The position numbers and the translations under genes were made by a program. Shown here one piece after another: positions 21,560 through 32,301 of a stretch of 64,000 nt of DNA. Origin of the DNA: Channallabes apus (lineage: Eukaryota > Chordata > Actinopteri > Siluriformes > Clariidae). The DNA is taken from positions 18,334,651 through 18,398,650 of the forward strand of contig CM060113.1 of NCBI GenBank assembly GCA_030522415.1. Reading direction: 5' to 3'. A model generated the notes under the pieces. That model was not told the DNA's origin and ran no database searches. It worked only from the letters and a program-made list of their open reading frames with translations. The number at the start of each line of letters is the position of its first letter. Position 1 is the first letter of the stretch.

Positions 21560-21965
21560 ATTTTTAGGCTCTATAATAGGGCTTCTCAAAGTCCAGACTC
21601 CAGATTGGCCAAGCTCTCTCAGAGGCGTGGGCCACTTCGTGAGGGGTACTTCGTGCTCCCACATTAATCACGGCTCTACAGCCCATCAGGGGCTCTGTGA
21701 GCTCACGCAAGCGGAAGGAGCGGATAGCGCTGTCCTCCAAGTGTGTTAGGCGCCCCCAACACTTCGTGAATGAGCAGTTCGAAAATATGCGGTCAGCTGG
21801 CGTCACATGGTTCAGAGGAAACACATGATAGTCTTCGGCCCTCCCAACTGAGTGGTAGTAGTAGCCTTAATGTGGGAGCCCCCTAGTGATGAGGAGGAAT
21901 TGGACACGACTAAATTAGGGCATTACCCCCCCCCCCACCGCCCAAAAAAAAAAAAGAAAAAAAAA
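21560..21965 (+). repeat. SINE-like interspersed sequence with A-rich end
   Basis: A moderately GC-rich 350-bp unit ending in CCCCCC(A)n-rich sequence (21927-21967). The block GAGGAAACACATGATAGTCTTCGGCCCTCCC recalls a common fish retroelement. No target duplication was identified, so class and ends are uncertain. Confidence 0.4.
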
Positions 21966-22262
21966 ACACTCGTGTAGCAAAGCAAATTTCATCATAAGAA
22001 ATAATGAAAGCTCCGATTATTTGTTCCACAACACACCAAAAAGAAAAAAATATTAATACAAGGATAATAAAAAAATATAAAGTAAAAATAAAACAAATTA
22101 ACCTGCACTTTACTTTTGAAAACAGTAAAAAATAAATCCTGACATTGTTTCCGTTGTGTATATGTATGTGGTAGAGAGGTTAAAGATCTATTTTCTCTGT
22201 CTCTTTCAGCTTGCACTGTCTGTGTGTATGCACATCATTAGACACTGTGCCCCATACTATAG
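21966..22262. mobile_element. Tigger-like element fragment
   Basis: Shares AAGTAAAAATAAAACAAATTAACCTGCACTTTACTTTTGAAA with copies 1 and 3 and retains GACACTGTGCC from the interior, but the terminal inverted repeats are eroded. Confidence 0.6.
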
Positions 22263-22264
22263 GT

Positions 22265-22445
22265 CCTTTTGGAATTCAATGTGAAAATAATAGACTTTGC
22301 CAAACATCACTCCTGAAGCTGCTATGCAGATTTAAATTTATTGGAACTGGGTTAAGAACCTCTCAATACATTATCAAAATCTGGAAGAATCATGCACAGT
22401 GCCCACTGTACGAGCCTCTGGAAACAGCGTTATGGTCTGGGGTTG
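22265..22445 (+). pseudogene. Tc1-like transposase scrap
   Basis: Contains an AGCGTTATGGTCTGGGGTTGCTTC block, which reads SVMVWGCF, the motif ahead of the second catalytic aspartate in Tc1 transposases, and GGAACTGGGTTAAGAACCTCTCAATACATTATCAAAATCTGGAAG from the N-terminal region. The same family supplies the fragment at 44240-44950. Confidence 0.6.
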
Positions 22446-22590
22446 CTTCAGATGGTCAGTTCAAGTTGGCTTTATTGTCATTTCAACCATATACAGTTAG
22501 TACACAGTGAAACAAAACAACGTTCCTCCAGGACCAAGGTGCTACATGCAACATAAATTTACAACATAGTAAATTAAGTTCTAGGCTCAT
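22446..22590 (-). mobile_element. LINE 3' untranslated fragment
   Basis: The plus strand reads TTCAAGTTGGCTTTATTGTCATTTCAACCATATACAGTTAGTACACAGTGAAAC, the antisense 3' end of a fish CR1-group LINE (compare CAACTTTATTGTCATTACACATGTACAAGTACAAGGC at 16562). It lies just downstream of the timm8a polyadenylation site. Confidence 0.55.
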
Positions 22591-22668
22591 CAACGTTGAG
22601 TGCAATTTCTTTTGGCCAAGCAGTGTAATAAAGTTTACACAATAAACATGCACTTAAGAAAAAAAAGG

Positions 22669-22674
22669 TTTATT
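22669..22674 (-). terminator. timm8a: timm8a polyadenylation signal
   Basis: TTTATT on the plus strand is AATAAA on the minus strand, 70 bp beyond the timm8a stop codon, followed by T-rich sequence. Position and orientation fit cleavage near 22650. Confidence 0.6.
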
Positions 22675-22743
22675 TCACTGTTTAATAGCAGTTATTTCAC
22701 AAGTGTGGGAACAGATAATGTCTGTTCTGGTGTCAGGTTCCAG

Positions 22744-22905
22744 CTAGTCTGTTATGGTCTCCGAGAAGGAGTCTCTTGTCTTCTGAGTTTGTTCAAGTCT
22801 GTTGAGGATGAACTGGCTTGTGTCAATGAAGCGTTCAACACAACTTATAAAACACACCTCTGCCCTTGAATCAAGTTTTGGACCTGGCTTATCCATGCAC
22901 TTCTC
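22744..22905 (-). CDS. timm8a: timm8a exon 2 (residues 38-90 and stop)
   Basis: The minus strand has a T-rich tract and AG acceptor (22906-22907), then an open frame of 53 codons ending in TAG (22744-22746). It reads [19 protein letters not shown], then [20 protein letters not shown] and [14 protein letters not shown]. This is the C-terminal half of Tim8A, clearly closer to TIMM8A than TIMM8B ([17 protein letters not shown]). It supplies C40 of the first CX3C motif and both cysteines of the second (C55 and C59). The protein is a mitochondrial intermembrane-space chaperone that pairs with Tim13 in a hexameric ring and escorts hydrophobic inner-membrane precursors such as Tim23. No damage is seen, so the gene looks functional. 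Exon 1 is 13 kb away at 35929-36039. Confidence 0.97.
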   Translation of the reverse strand, partial: EKCMDKPGPKLDSRAEVCFISCVERFIDTSQFILNRLEQTQKTRDSFSETITD

Positions 22906-23057
22906 CTATACAAAAACACATAAAATCAGGCAGATTAAACTCTGTACATTGTAGTTAGGTAGAACAAAATTACAATATGTTAAAACTGATGAAACAATTA
23001 GGGAAAACAACCTATTATACACACATCAAAATATTTGCATAAAGAAGGCATTACAAT

Positions 23058-24056
23058 TAGGGTTGTGTACCGAACACCAGTGCCAAGACGGCACCGGTAC
23101 CTATAGAACTGGTATGTACCGGACCGAAACAGAATGCGAATTTCGGTGCCTCATTTCGGTGCCACTTAAATGCCTGAACTGTCGATTGAAATATTTGTTC
23201 TCTAGATTCATATATTTTTGTAGATTAATAGTTCATTAGATTAAATTAAAGAAATTAAAAGCACAAATCATCCGGAAATGAGAGACCATCCGACATGCGC
23301 GTGAATGCAGTAACTAACGTTACACTCCCTCTGACGGCAGCAGGCGGTCTACCGATAGCTTAGCATGCTAAAGTAAACAACTCTCGTTAAAATGCCTAAA
23401 ACTAAACAGTCGAAAGTGTGGCTGTATTTCACAAGAAAGGATTCCGGCACCGCGACGTGCACTATCGGTATGGACGACCCTCAGCCTCAGTCGCACCAAC
23501 TGTAGCAAAAAGGAGTCACCGATTATGATGCCGACAGCAGACTTTCCGCAGGTTAGTAGTAGGATAATGTAACGTTAATAGCAAAATGCAAATCTTGCAT
23601 TCATGCTAACAAATAGTCAAACGATTTTTAAAAAACTAATGTAACATGGATTCTGTTTATAATTATGGCTTTCCAGCCTGTACTAGTAGTACTACAACAG
23701 TGTACAACTACAACAGTGACCCCATTTACCATTGCAAAGAAGGCTATGCATGTCCTGTGCAGGGCAATAAGTCAGGAAAGGAGTCGTATTTTGCCAGAAA
23801 AGGCAAATATGGTGAAAGTTCTGCAAAAGAATTGCTAAAATTTGAAGCTTACATATTCATATATACTTAACTTGTAATATATTGTTAAATTTTAAGCATA
23901 CATTTTTTTTTTCAATAAAAATTAATTCTTGAGTCATCCACTATAATTTTGTGGCTTAAAAGTATCGGTTCAGGCACCGTTTTGGCACCGGTACCGTTTT
24001 CAAAGTATCGATTTGGCACCAGTATCGAAAAAAAAAAAAAACGATACCCAACCCTA
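23058..24056 (+). mobile_element. hAT element (family TAGGGTTGTGTACCGA), exact 8-bp TSD
   Basis: Begins TAGGGTTGTGTACCGAACACC and ends GATACCCAACCCTA, with CACCGGTACC motifs near both ends. Flanked by the perfect duplication ATTACAAT (23050-23057 and 24057-24064). It inserted into the edge of a Tigger-like element. The 999-bp element retains a short N-terminal coding start at 23391 (MPKTKQSKVWLYFTRKDSG) and lacks the transposase body. Two more copies are nested at 30179-32232. Confidence 0.9.
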
Positions 24057-24060
24057 ATTA

Positions 24061-24196
24061 CAATAAGTGGAACTTTGGATTACGAGCATAATTCGTTCTG
24101 GAAGCGGGCTCGTATTTCAAAACACTCATAAACCAAATCGAATTTTCCCATAAGAAAAACTAAAATTATTCATTCCACAGCCTCACAAAATAAATA
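24061..24196. mobile_element. Tigger-like element copy 3, left part
   Basis: GTGGAACTTTGGATTACGAGCATAATTCGTTCTGG and CATAAACCAAATCGAATTTTCCCATAAG match copy 1. The element is split at a TA (24195-24196) by a Tc1-like insertion and resumes at 25416. Confidence 0.75.
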
Positions 24197-25414
24197 AGGT
24201 AGTGTTCAAAGTGAGTAAAGCTCCATATCCATATAATAACTTAATTTAAATCACATAAATGCATTGGACACCCTGCACATTCTATTCTGAATCACAACAT
24301 GAAGAAAAATGTGCTAAATGTAATATTAGTTTAATGTAATTGAAGAAAAACAAATATTAGTCTAATAGTAGAGTTCAATTAGACAAGTAAATTATTCTGT
24401 GAAAAACAGGTGTCAAACAAGTTCCCCTTCTTTAGGGATAAATGCAGAAAAGGTTGTCCTGTGCATTTCTCTCTGAAAATCTGAATAAAATGGGTTGTCC
24501 AGACATTGTTCAGAAGAACAGAATACTTTGATTCAAAAGTTGATTAGAGATGAGAAAACATACAAAGAAGCGCAGAAAATGATAGGCTGCTCTTGCTAAA
24601 ATGATACCAAATAATTTTAAGCTTTAAAATGGAGACCAAAACCAGAAAGATGTGGAAGAAAACAGAAAACTACCATTCGAATAGATCGAAGAATAACAAA
24701 ATTGACTCAAAGAACATCTAAAGTTACCTGTTATTACTGTTACTATTAGAAGACGGCTATGTGAGGTCAAGCTATCAGCAAGAACCCCTCGCAAAGTCCC
24801 ATTGTTGAAAAAAAGACACGTGCTTAAGAGGTTACAGTTCGCCAAAGAACACACTGACTGGCCTAAAGAGAAATGGTGCAATATTTTTTGGACTGATGAA
24901 AGCAAGATTGTTCTTTTTGGGTTCTTTTTAGGCGACCTCCAAACATTGAATTCAAGCCACAGTACACTGTGACGACACAAGCATGGAGGCACAAGCATGG
25001 GGATGCTTCTCATTAAAAATGCTGTTTCTGAGGCAAAACCAAGAAATGCAGAGTAATTGTTGCATGTCGTACAATTGTCACAGATGTGAAGCAGTTCTTT
25101 GAACCATGGTTATACAACTAAATAGTTCAGAGGTGCTCAAGAAAGATTAAACTTCAAGCATTTTTGTTTAAACGGTAAATTCATCACTTTATAAAGAGGA
25201 GTGATGACACTATTTTTTTTAACAGCATAAAAAATTTTTTTTCTTAACTTACATTAAATTAATAAGACATTTAGCACATTTTTCTTCATGTTGTGATGTT
25301 GTGAATGTGCAGGGTGTCCAATGCATTTATGTGATTTAAATTTAAAAGTTATTATATGGATATGGAGCGTTACTCACTTTTTTCAACACACTGCTATTAT
25401 TTTGAACACCACTG
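24197..25414 (+). mobile_element. Tc1-like element inside the Tigger-like copy
   Basis: The right end reads, in reverse complement, CAGTGGTGTTCAAAATAATAGCAG followed by a long tract (GTGAGTAACGCTCCATATCCATATAATAAC...CATAAATGCATTGGACACCCTGC) that recurs at the left end from 24215. The left end lacks about 25 bp. TA is at 24195-24196 and 25415-25416; joining the flanks restores the Tigger interior AAATAAATACATAAAAATAATT. The 1,218-bp element carries a decayed transposase. Confidence 0.85.
24450..25130 (+). pseudogene. Decayed Tc1-like transposase
   Basis: Blocks of Tc1 transposase can be read with several frame changes and stops: AQKMIGCS in the helix-turn-helix, [53 protein letters not shown] with the first catalytic aspartate, then a rearranged stretch (near 24925-24990) with ASMG/MLLI-like scraps. 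The second aspartate and glutamate boxes are not recognisable. Confidence 0.75.
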
Positions 25415-25415
25415 T

Positions 25416-25600
25416 ACATAAAAATAATTAACACAAAATATAAAGTAAACTTGCACTTTACCTTTTTTAAAAAAAACTAAAAATAGTTTTATAGTGTTTC
25501 CGATTGTGCATGCAGGCGCACACACACACCAGCTTTTTGGAGGTCTTAAAGTAAAATTCCTGTACATCACAAACGTTAACGCTCACATACTCACATCTCT

Positions 25601-25631
<31 letters not shown>

Positions 25632-25640
25632 GATATGACC
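25416..25640. mobile_element. Tigger-like copy 3, right part with CA-rich interior
   Basis: Resumes with CATAAAAATAATTAACACAAAATATAAAGTAAACTTGCACTTTACC, matching copies 1 and 2, then runs into CA-rich sequence (25515-25640) including CCAGCTTTTTGGAGGTCTTAA, a block that recurs at 33349-33368. The right terminus was not found. Confidence 0.55.
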
Positions 25641-25741
25641 AATATTTAGGGCCCAAGCCATCAGCCTTATTACGGCATATTGTGCGAAGTATGCAAGTTG
25701 TGAGGTGCACCCCGGCGGCCCTGGCTTTTTGTAGTTCTTTA

Positions 25742-26779
25742 TAGGGCTGCACGATATATCGAAAAAATAGCGTTATCGCGATAATGGCATGCGCGATAAC
25801 CATATCGCAAAGAGTTGCGATAAATACTTTATGTGCCAAGCATTTGTGTGTCCAAATTTGACCAATCAGATGGGCCCTTACTATGTTTATACCCGCTTGT
25901 TTAGATATATATATATATATTATTTATATCTTTATACTTAATTCTGTCGTGAAGTAACCCGGGATGATCAGAAGACTTAGCGATTAGCCGTTAGCCTTTT
26001 GTAGCGTGGACGGTAAACCCAAACGCGGAAGCAAGCGAGTAGGCAGGATAACCACGCGAATTAGTTTAAGGACTCTCACAGAAGGGGAGCAAGGGAAAAA
26101 CACAAATTTAACCCGCGTCCTATAGACACACACTCGAATCAGAAAGTAAACAATCTGTACCGACATGCGTGAACACAGTGACTAAGCTATATGCGGTTTG
26201 TTTACTCCTCTTATACTTCCGGGTTCGCGCCCGCATTACTTCCGGGTCCTAGTGCCGGTCGCGGAGAGCGCGCGTGTGTGTGAGACAAATAGTATTTTTC
26301 TATTTAATTTTTGTTTAATATTTATTAAAAAAAATAAAAACCCAGGCAAGCCAAAGAGAATATTTTGTTTAAAAGATGCTCTTGTTTTAAGACACTGTTG
26401 ATGAGTGTATGGTTATACGTAAATAAAAAGTAATGTTTGAAAGTAATTCATATTGTGTTGGCAGGTCTATAGTAACAGCAAACCAGAAGTCAAAATATCT
26501 GCTGAGGGTTTTAAGTCATTCATAGTGTTTTGAAGTCTAAATATTTGCAACTTCCTTGACATATAGTTTCTTTTTAGCCTGAATTAGATTTAATTACATC
26601 AGACGAATATCTATTACCTGTTTATTTTAGTATGATCATTACATATAAATAAATTTAAAAACAATAGCCAATAATAATAATAAATGTATTTCTCTAGGGA
26701 AGTGTTATATCGCAAGAAATAGCGTTATCGCAATATTCAACAACAATATCGCATATTTTCCTAAGATCGTGCAGCCCTA
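25742..26779. mobile_element. hAT MITE (family TAGGGCTGCACGAT), copy 1
   Basis: The ends TAGGGCTGCACGATATATCG and ATCGTGCAGCCCTA are inverted repeats. Flanks GTTCTTTA (25734-25741) and CTTCTTTA (26780-26787) match at 7 of 8 positions. The 1,038-bp interior has no transposase. Copy 2, at 27912-32908, shares ATCGCGATAATGGCATGCGCGATAACC and the right-hand half but has been inflated by other insertions. Confidence 0.88.
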
Positions 26780-26835
26780 CTTCTTTACACGCACAAATAA
26801 CACAGGTTGTACGCCCACCCATGCCAATGAAAAAT

Positions 26836-26915
26836 TAATAACTTTCTTTGTGGCATTATATTGAGTGACATCACGTTCAGTGACATCACATTGAGTAACA
26901 TCATAGTGTGTTACA
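26836..26915. repeat. Left arm of a distant inverted repeat
   Basis: ATTATATTGAGTGACATCACGTTCAGTGACATCACATTGAGTAACATCATAGTGTG is repeated in inverted, diverged form at 33727-33812 (reverse complement ...ATTATATTGAATGACATTATATTCAGTGACACG...GTTGAGCAACATCATAGTGTG). The arms bracket the nested hAT elements. Confidence 0.6.
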
Positions 26916-27569
26916 TCAAATGTTAACACTCACACACGCATGCATACCAGGGTTTGACATTGGCACCCGCCCACCCGCCAAATGCGGGTAAAATTCGGCT
27001 GTGGCAGGTAATAACTCTAGTCTCACTAGCCACTTTGGCGGGTAGTTTATTCTTTGGGATGACAATATATTTTTGTTGTAGTTTTCTCTAAAGTCATCCG
27101 ATATAATAAACGCATTGCAACATAATATTACGCGCATAAATGTAATGAGGACATTTAATACCGCTCTCTACACATGTTCTCACATGCATTGTGCGCGCAC
27201 TCTCACACACACACACACTTTTACTTCCTGTTTGGTGTGTGTGCGCATCATTTCCTTAAAGGGCTATTGCTTCTCAACAGGATGAGAATGTTTGCCCCTT
27301 TCGCATAGGATATTTACTGATTATATATATAAAAAATTTATCACTATTAAAATCTATTTAGATTTCATGTTGAATGATAGAACATTCATCAATTGATTGA
27401 ATTACATCACACTATAAAAAGTCAACACAACAAGATAGACCGTTGTCCATTGTCCTTACTCAGAATTCTGATATAATACATAATTAATAATAATACCAAT
27501 AGTACACAACACACTAAAATGATAAATGTTCTGAGTTGCTGTATTTTTAATATCAGAATGAGTTCAGTT

Positions 27570-27863
27570 TAGGGCTGCAACTAACGATTATTTTGATAAT
27601 CGATTAGTTGGTCGATTTTTTTTCTTCTTCGATTAATCGGATTAAAACTAAACGCTTTAATTTGTTTTGCTTAACTATATAAAAACATAGATCAGGGTAT
27701 TATTTATGTATAAAAGTAAACTTAAAAAAATGCAATATCCACATAGAGTTTAATGATCTTTAATTTTGACAGTATATATTATTACAAACCTTATTTAATG
27801 TAAATCAACATTTGTGTGTATATATATAATTACAGATTTTATCGATTAGCTGTTGCAGCCCTA
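27570..27863. mobile_element. 294-bp hAT MITE with exact 8-bp TSD
   Basis: TAGGGCTGCAACTAACGATT at the left and GCTGTTGCAGCCCTA at the right; perfect duplication GTTCAGTT at 27562-27569 and 27864-27871. The interior has ATCGATTAGTTGGTCGATT palindromes. Non-coding. Confidence 0.93.
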
Positions 27864-28342
27864 GTTCAGTTGTACTGAATCTGTTATTTTTCAATTTCAT
27901 GTGGTAAGAGGTAGGGCTGCACGATATATCGAAAAAATATCGTTATCGCGATAATGGCATGCGCGATAACCATATCGCAAAGAGTTGCGATAAATACTTT
28001 ATTTGTCAAGCATTTGTGTGTCCAAATTTGACCAATCAGATGGGCCCTTACTATGTTTATATCCGCTTATATCTTTATATACACACACAGCTCACAAAAA
28101 TTAAAGGAACACTTTAAAGAAACACATTAGATACATCAGATCTCAATATGAAGTTGGATATCTATACAAATAACAACAGGGCAATGTCTTAGGAACAAAA
28201 GGATGCCAAGTCTTTTAATGGAAATAAAAGTTTTCAGCCTACAGATGGCTCAATTGTGTAGACACCCTAAAATCAGAGTGAAATGATGTGGCAGGCTAGT
28301 CCATTTTTTCAAAAACTTAATTTCTGCAACTCAAAATGCTTT

Positions 28343-29447
28343 TCAGTATCTTGTGTGGCCCCCACGGGCTTGTATGCATGCTTGACAACATCGGGGCATG
28401 CTCCTAATGAGACGACGGATGGTGTCTTGTGGCATTTCCTCCCAGATCTGTGTGAGGGCATCCCTGAGTTGTTGTACAGTCTGAGGAGCAACCTGGCGGC
28501 GCCTAATGGACCGAAACATAATGTCCCACAGATGTTCTATTGGGTTTAAGTCAGGGGAACGATGCCCGGCCTCATGTGGCAAGAGTATGTAGGCAATACC
28601 TGGAGGGTGAAGGAATTGAAACAATTGAATGGCCTTCACGAGAAGGCCATTCAATTGTTTCAATTCCTTCACCCTCCAGGTATTGCCTACATACTCTTGC
28701 CACATGAGGCCGGGCATTGTCGTGCATTAGGAGGAAACCAGGACCTACTGCACCAGCGTAGGGTCTGACAAAGGGTTCAAGGATTTCATCTCGATACCTT
28801 ATGGCAGTCAGAGCACCATTTCCTAGGCAGTAGAGGTCTGTGCGTCCCTCCATGGATATGCCTCCTCAGACCATGACTGACCCACCACCAAACCTGTCAT
28901 GTTGAACGACGTTGCAGGCAGCATAACGTTCTCCTTGTCTTCTCCAGACTCTTTCACGTCTATCACAGCTGCTCAGGGTGAACCTGCTCTCGTCTATAAA
29001 AAGTACAGGGCGCCAGTGGCGGACTTGCCAATTCTGGTGTTCTTGAGCAAATGCCAGTCGAGCTCCACGGTGCTGGGCAGTGAGCACAGGGCCCACTACA
29101 GGACGTCGGGCCCTCAGGCCATCTTCATGAAGTCTGTTCCTGATTGTTTGGGTAGGGACATTCACACCAGTGGCCCTCTGGAGGTCATTCTGTAGGGCAC
29201 GAGTAGTGCTCAGCCTGTTCCGCCTTGCACAAAGGAGCAGGTATCGGTCCTGCTGATGGGTTGAGGACCTTTTACGGCCCTGTCCAGCTCTCCAAGAATA
29301 ACCGCCAGTCTCCTGAAATCTCCTCCATGTTCTGGAGATTGTGCTAGGAGACACATTAAACCTTCTTGCTGCAGCACGTGTGGATGTGCCATCCTGGAGA
29401 AGTTGGACACACGGTGCAACTTCTGTAGGGTTAAGGAATCGCCTCAT
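28343..29447 (-). pseudogene. Tc1-like transposase with stop and inverted duplication
   Basis: From ATG 29447 the frame reads [56 protein letters not shown], then [13 protein letters not shown] with the first catalytic aspartate and [12 protein letters not shown] replaces W at about 28865-28867, after which GGISMEGRTDLYC continues in frame to LLMHDNARPHVARVC with the second aspartate. The inverted duplication (28562-28641) then breaks the frame. The last part, [20 protein letters not shown] to ARGGHTRY, supplies the E. Two lesions make it inactive; otherwise most of a 340-residue-class protein survives. Confidence 0.88.
28562..28717. repeat. Perfect 76-bp inverted repeat with 4-bp spacer
   Basis: Starts ATGCCCGGCCTCATGTGGC and ends with its reverse complement; the centre is GGCCTTC-ACGA-GAAGGCC. 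The right arm is the native transposase sequence (HDNARPHVARVC... on the minus strand) and the left arm an inverted copy of it. Confidence 0.95.
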
Positions 29448-29755
29448 TCTGCCAGTAGAGATAATTACTCAAGCCAAAACTAGCACGAGTGGAAAACCAG
29501 CCAAAAAAGATCAAGAGGGAGAAACTTGAAATGACCTCCACCTGTAAAATTAGTCCTGTTTTGAGGGTTTTCTAATTGTTGCCACTGTAGTGCACCTGTC
29601 GTTAAGTCCATGAACACCAATACAGCTGAAAGTGATTAACAATACCCTCAGCTGCTTAACCAACCAGAAAATTATCAGACAGGTTTAATTGATTTCATGC
29701 CAGGCCCAATAAAAAAAGTGTTCCTTTAATTTTTGTGAGCAGTTTATATATATAT

Positions 29756-29995
29756 TAGGGCTGCAACAAATCGATAAAATCGATAATTATCGATAATGAA
29801 ATTTGTTGTCAACGAATGCCGTTATCGATTAGTTGGGATGCTCACGTTATTGAGGCGCGCGACCACAAGATGCACAAATACACACACAGATACACAGTCG
29901 CTTGCGCAATGAAGTTCACACAAGCGTTTGCAGGAAAAAGCGCGCACCCCAAGTCCTCCAAGGTATGGGAGCAATTTACATTAAACACCTCTTAT
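29756..29995 (+). mobile_element. 5' fragment of a BED-finger hAT element
   Basis: Starts TAGGGCTGCAACAAATCGATAAAATCG and, after about 150 bp, reads MKFTQAFAGKSAHPKSSKVWEQF, the beginning of a hAT transposase BED zinc finger. It is truncated at 29995 by the PIF MITE fragment; no catalytic region or 3' end. Confidence 0.7.
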
Positions 29996-29996
29996 C

Positions 29997-30178
29997 GGGC
30001 GTTAAAATCGAGCGTTTTTCTGCAGTTCGTAGTGTCCGGTGAACGCGGATGAAGTGCCGAGGGTTTCTACACATATATAGGAGTCAGTGAGTGTTCACAC
30101 GGGCTTTGGTGATGTGCGTTTGTCCGGCTGCGCGGTTATACGGTGTAAAAAAAAAACGTTGCATGCAGCTTTTTCTTG
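29997..30178 (+). mobile_element. PIF/Harbinger MITE, 5' fragment
   Basis: GGGCGTTAAAATCGAGCGTTTTTCTGCAGTTCG to CGTTGCATGCAGCTTTTTCTTG matches 15736-15902 of the complete MITE at 15716-16500. Both junctions are abrupt, so it was captured by rearrangement, not inserted whole. Confidence 0.8.
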
Positions 30179-30743
30179 CAATAAAAAAATTAATTTTTAT
30201 TGAACAAAACATTTTATGCTTAAAATTGAATATATTAAAAGTTTAAAGTATATATGAACATGTAAGCTTAAAATTTTAGCAATTCTGTTGCAGAGATTTC
30301 ACCATATTTGCCTTTTCTGTCAAAATACGACACCTTTCCTGACTTATTGCATGCCCTGCACAGGACATGCATAGCCTTCTTTGCAATGGTAAATGGGGTC
30401 ACTGTTGTAGTACTACTAGTACTAGCTGGAAAGCCATAATTATAAACAGAATCCATGTTACATTAGTATTTTACAAATCATTTGACTATTTGTTAGCATG
30501 AATGCAAGATTTGGATTTTGCTATTAACATTACATTATCCTACTACTAACCTGCTTCCACTGTCGTCATCATAATCGGTGACTCCTTTTTGCTACGGTTG
30601 GTATGACTGGGACTGGGGTCGTCCACACCGATAGTGCCAGCAGTTGTCCACAAGCTGTCAAACACGGTGCATCCCTCTGCTTTTAACTTTATTCCGTCTG
30701 CCCTCGAATGTTTCATTAGATTTGACGTGTTCCCCCGTTTACC

Positions 30744-31841
30744 TAGGGTTGTGTACCGAACACCTATACCGGTACCTATAGAACCGGTATGTACCGGACC
30801 GAAACAGAACGCGAATTTCGGTGCCACTTAAATGCCTGAACTGTCGATTGAAATATTTGTTCTCTAGATTCATATATTTTTATAGATTAATAGTTTATTA
30901 GATTAAATTAAAGAAATTAAAAGCACAAATCATCCGGAAATGAGAGACCATCCGAGATGCGCGTGAATGCAGTAACTAACGTTACACTCGCTCTGATGGC
31001 AGCAGGCGGTCAACCGATAGCTTAGCATGCTAAAGTAAACAACTCGTTAAAATGCCTAAAACTAAACGGTCGAAAGTGTGGCTGTATTTCACAAGAAAGG
31101 ATTCCGACACCGCGACGTGCAGCGAATGTTTTACAGCAGATGCGTGTAAAGGCGGAAACATGTCAAATCTAATGAAACATTCGAGGGCAGACGGAATAAA
31201 GTTAAAAGCAGAGGGAGGCACCGTGTTTTCTTGCGGACAACAGCTGGCACTATCAGTGTGGACGACCTCAGTCCCAGTCATACCAACCGTAGCAAAAAGG
31301 AGACACCGATTATGATGCCGACAGCAGACTTTCCGCAGGTTAGTAGTAGGATAATGTAACGTTAATAGCAAAATGCAAATCTTGCATTCATCCTAACAAA
31401 TAGTCAAACGATTTGTAAAAAACTAATGTAACATGGATTCTGTTTATAATTATGGCTTTCCAGCTAGTACTAGTAGTCAACAGTGTACAACTACAACAGT
31501 GACCACATTTACCATTGCAAAGAAGGCTATGCATGTCCTGTGCAGGGCAATAAGTCAGGAAAGGAGTCGTACTTTGACAGAAAAGGCAAATATGGTGAAA
31601 TTTCTGCAAAAGAATTGCTAAAATTTTAAGCTTACATATTCATATATACTTTAAACTTTTAATATATTGTTCAATTTTAAGCATAAAATTTTTTGTTCAA
31701 TAAAAATTTATTCTTGAGTCATCCACTATAATTTTGTAGCTTAAAAGTATCGGTTCAGGCACCGTTTTGGCACCGGTACCGTTTTTCAAAGTATCGATTT
31801 GGCACCGGTATCGAAAAAAACCCAAACGACACCCAACCCTA
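30744..31841 (+). mobile_element. hAT element (TAGGGTTGTG family), plus copy nested in its relative
   Basis: Runs from TAGGGTTGTGTACCGAACACC to ACCCAACCCTA. Flanking 8-mers CGTTTACC (30736-30743) and CCTTTACC (31842-31849) match at 7 of 8. It retains the longest N-terminal frame of the family. Confidence 0.88.
31051..31315 (+). pseudogene. hAT transposase N-terminus (BED-type finger)
   Basis: From the ATG it reads MPKTKRSKVWLYFTRKDSDT, then a CSEC pair and NMSNLMKHSRADGIKLKAEG, the C2...H pattern of a BED zinc finger; the second histidine position is not conserved. The frame ends after 87 codons. The transposase core and dimerisation domain are absent, so it is at most a DNA-binding remnant. 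A further MDSVYNYGFPAS frame lies at 31433. Confidence 0.65.
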
Positions 31842-32226
31842 CCTTTACCAGCAACTGCTGTAAAACATTCGCTGCACGTCACGGTGCCGGAATCCTTTCT
31901 TGTGAAATATAGCCACACTTTCGACCATTTAGTTTTAGGCATTTTAACGAGAGTTGTTTAATTTAGCAAGCTAAGATAGCGGTAGACCGCCTGCTGCCGT
32001 CAGAGCGAGTGTAACGTTAGTTGCTGCATTCACGCGCATCTCGGATGGTCTCTCATTTCCGGATGATTTGTGCTTTTAATTTTTTTGTTAATCTAATTAA
32101 ACTATTAATCTACAAAAATATATGAATCTAGAGAACAAATATTTCAATCGACAGTTCAGGCATTTAAGTGGCACCGAAATTCGCGTTCTGTTTCGGTCCG
32201 GTATATACCGGTTCTATAGGTACCCA

Positions 32227-32232
<6 letters not shown>

Positions 32233-32292
<60 letters not shown>
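32233..32292. repeat. (TA)n microsatellite
   Basis: About 30 TA units at the junction between the hAT copy and the remainder of the host MITE. Confidence 0.95.

Positions 32293-32301
<9 letters not shown>

Larger units (their letters stand above)
28086..29743 (-). mobile_element. Tc1-like element with a 156-bp internal palindrome
   Basis: Both ends carry CTCACAAAAATTAAAGGAACAC as inverted repeats (28091 onward; ends at 29743 as GTGTTCCTTTAATTTTTGTGAGCAGT). The transposase lies on the minus strand and is interrupted by a palindrome. The terminal CACTG and TA are eroded. Confidence 0.85.
30179..32232 (-). mobile_element. hAT element (TAGGGTTGTG family), minus copy, 3' end lost
   Basis: On the minus strand it begins TAGGGTTGGGTACCTATAG at 32232 and carries MPKTKWSKVWLYFTRKDSGT from ATG 31942. 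It is split by another copy of the same family (30744-31841) within the BED-finger region, resumes at 30743 and continues through the MDSVYNYGFP block to about 30179, where it is fused to a PIF MITE fragment. The 3' terminus is missing. Confidence 0.82.

Noticed and set aside
22600..22869. 89-codon plus-strand open frame
   Set aside because: It is the antisense shadow of timm8a exon 2 and its 3' untranslated region.
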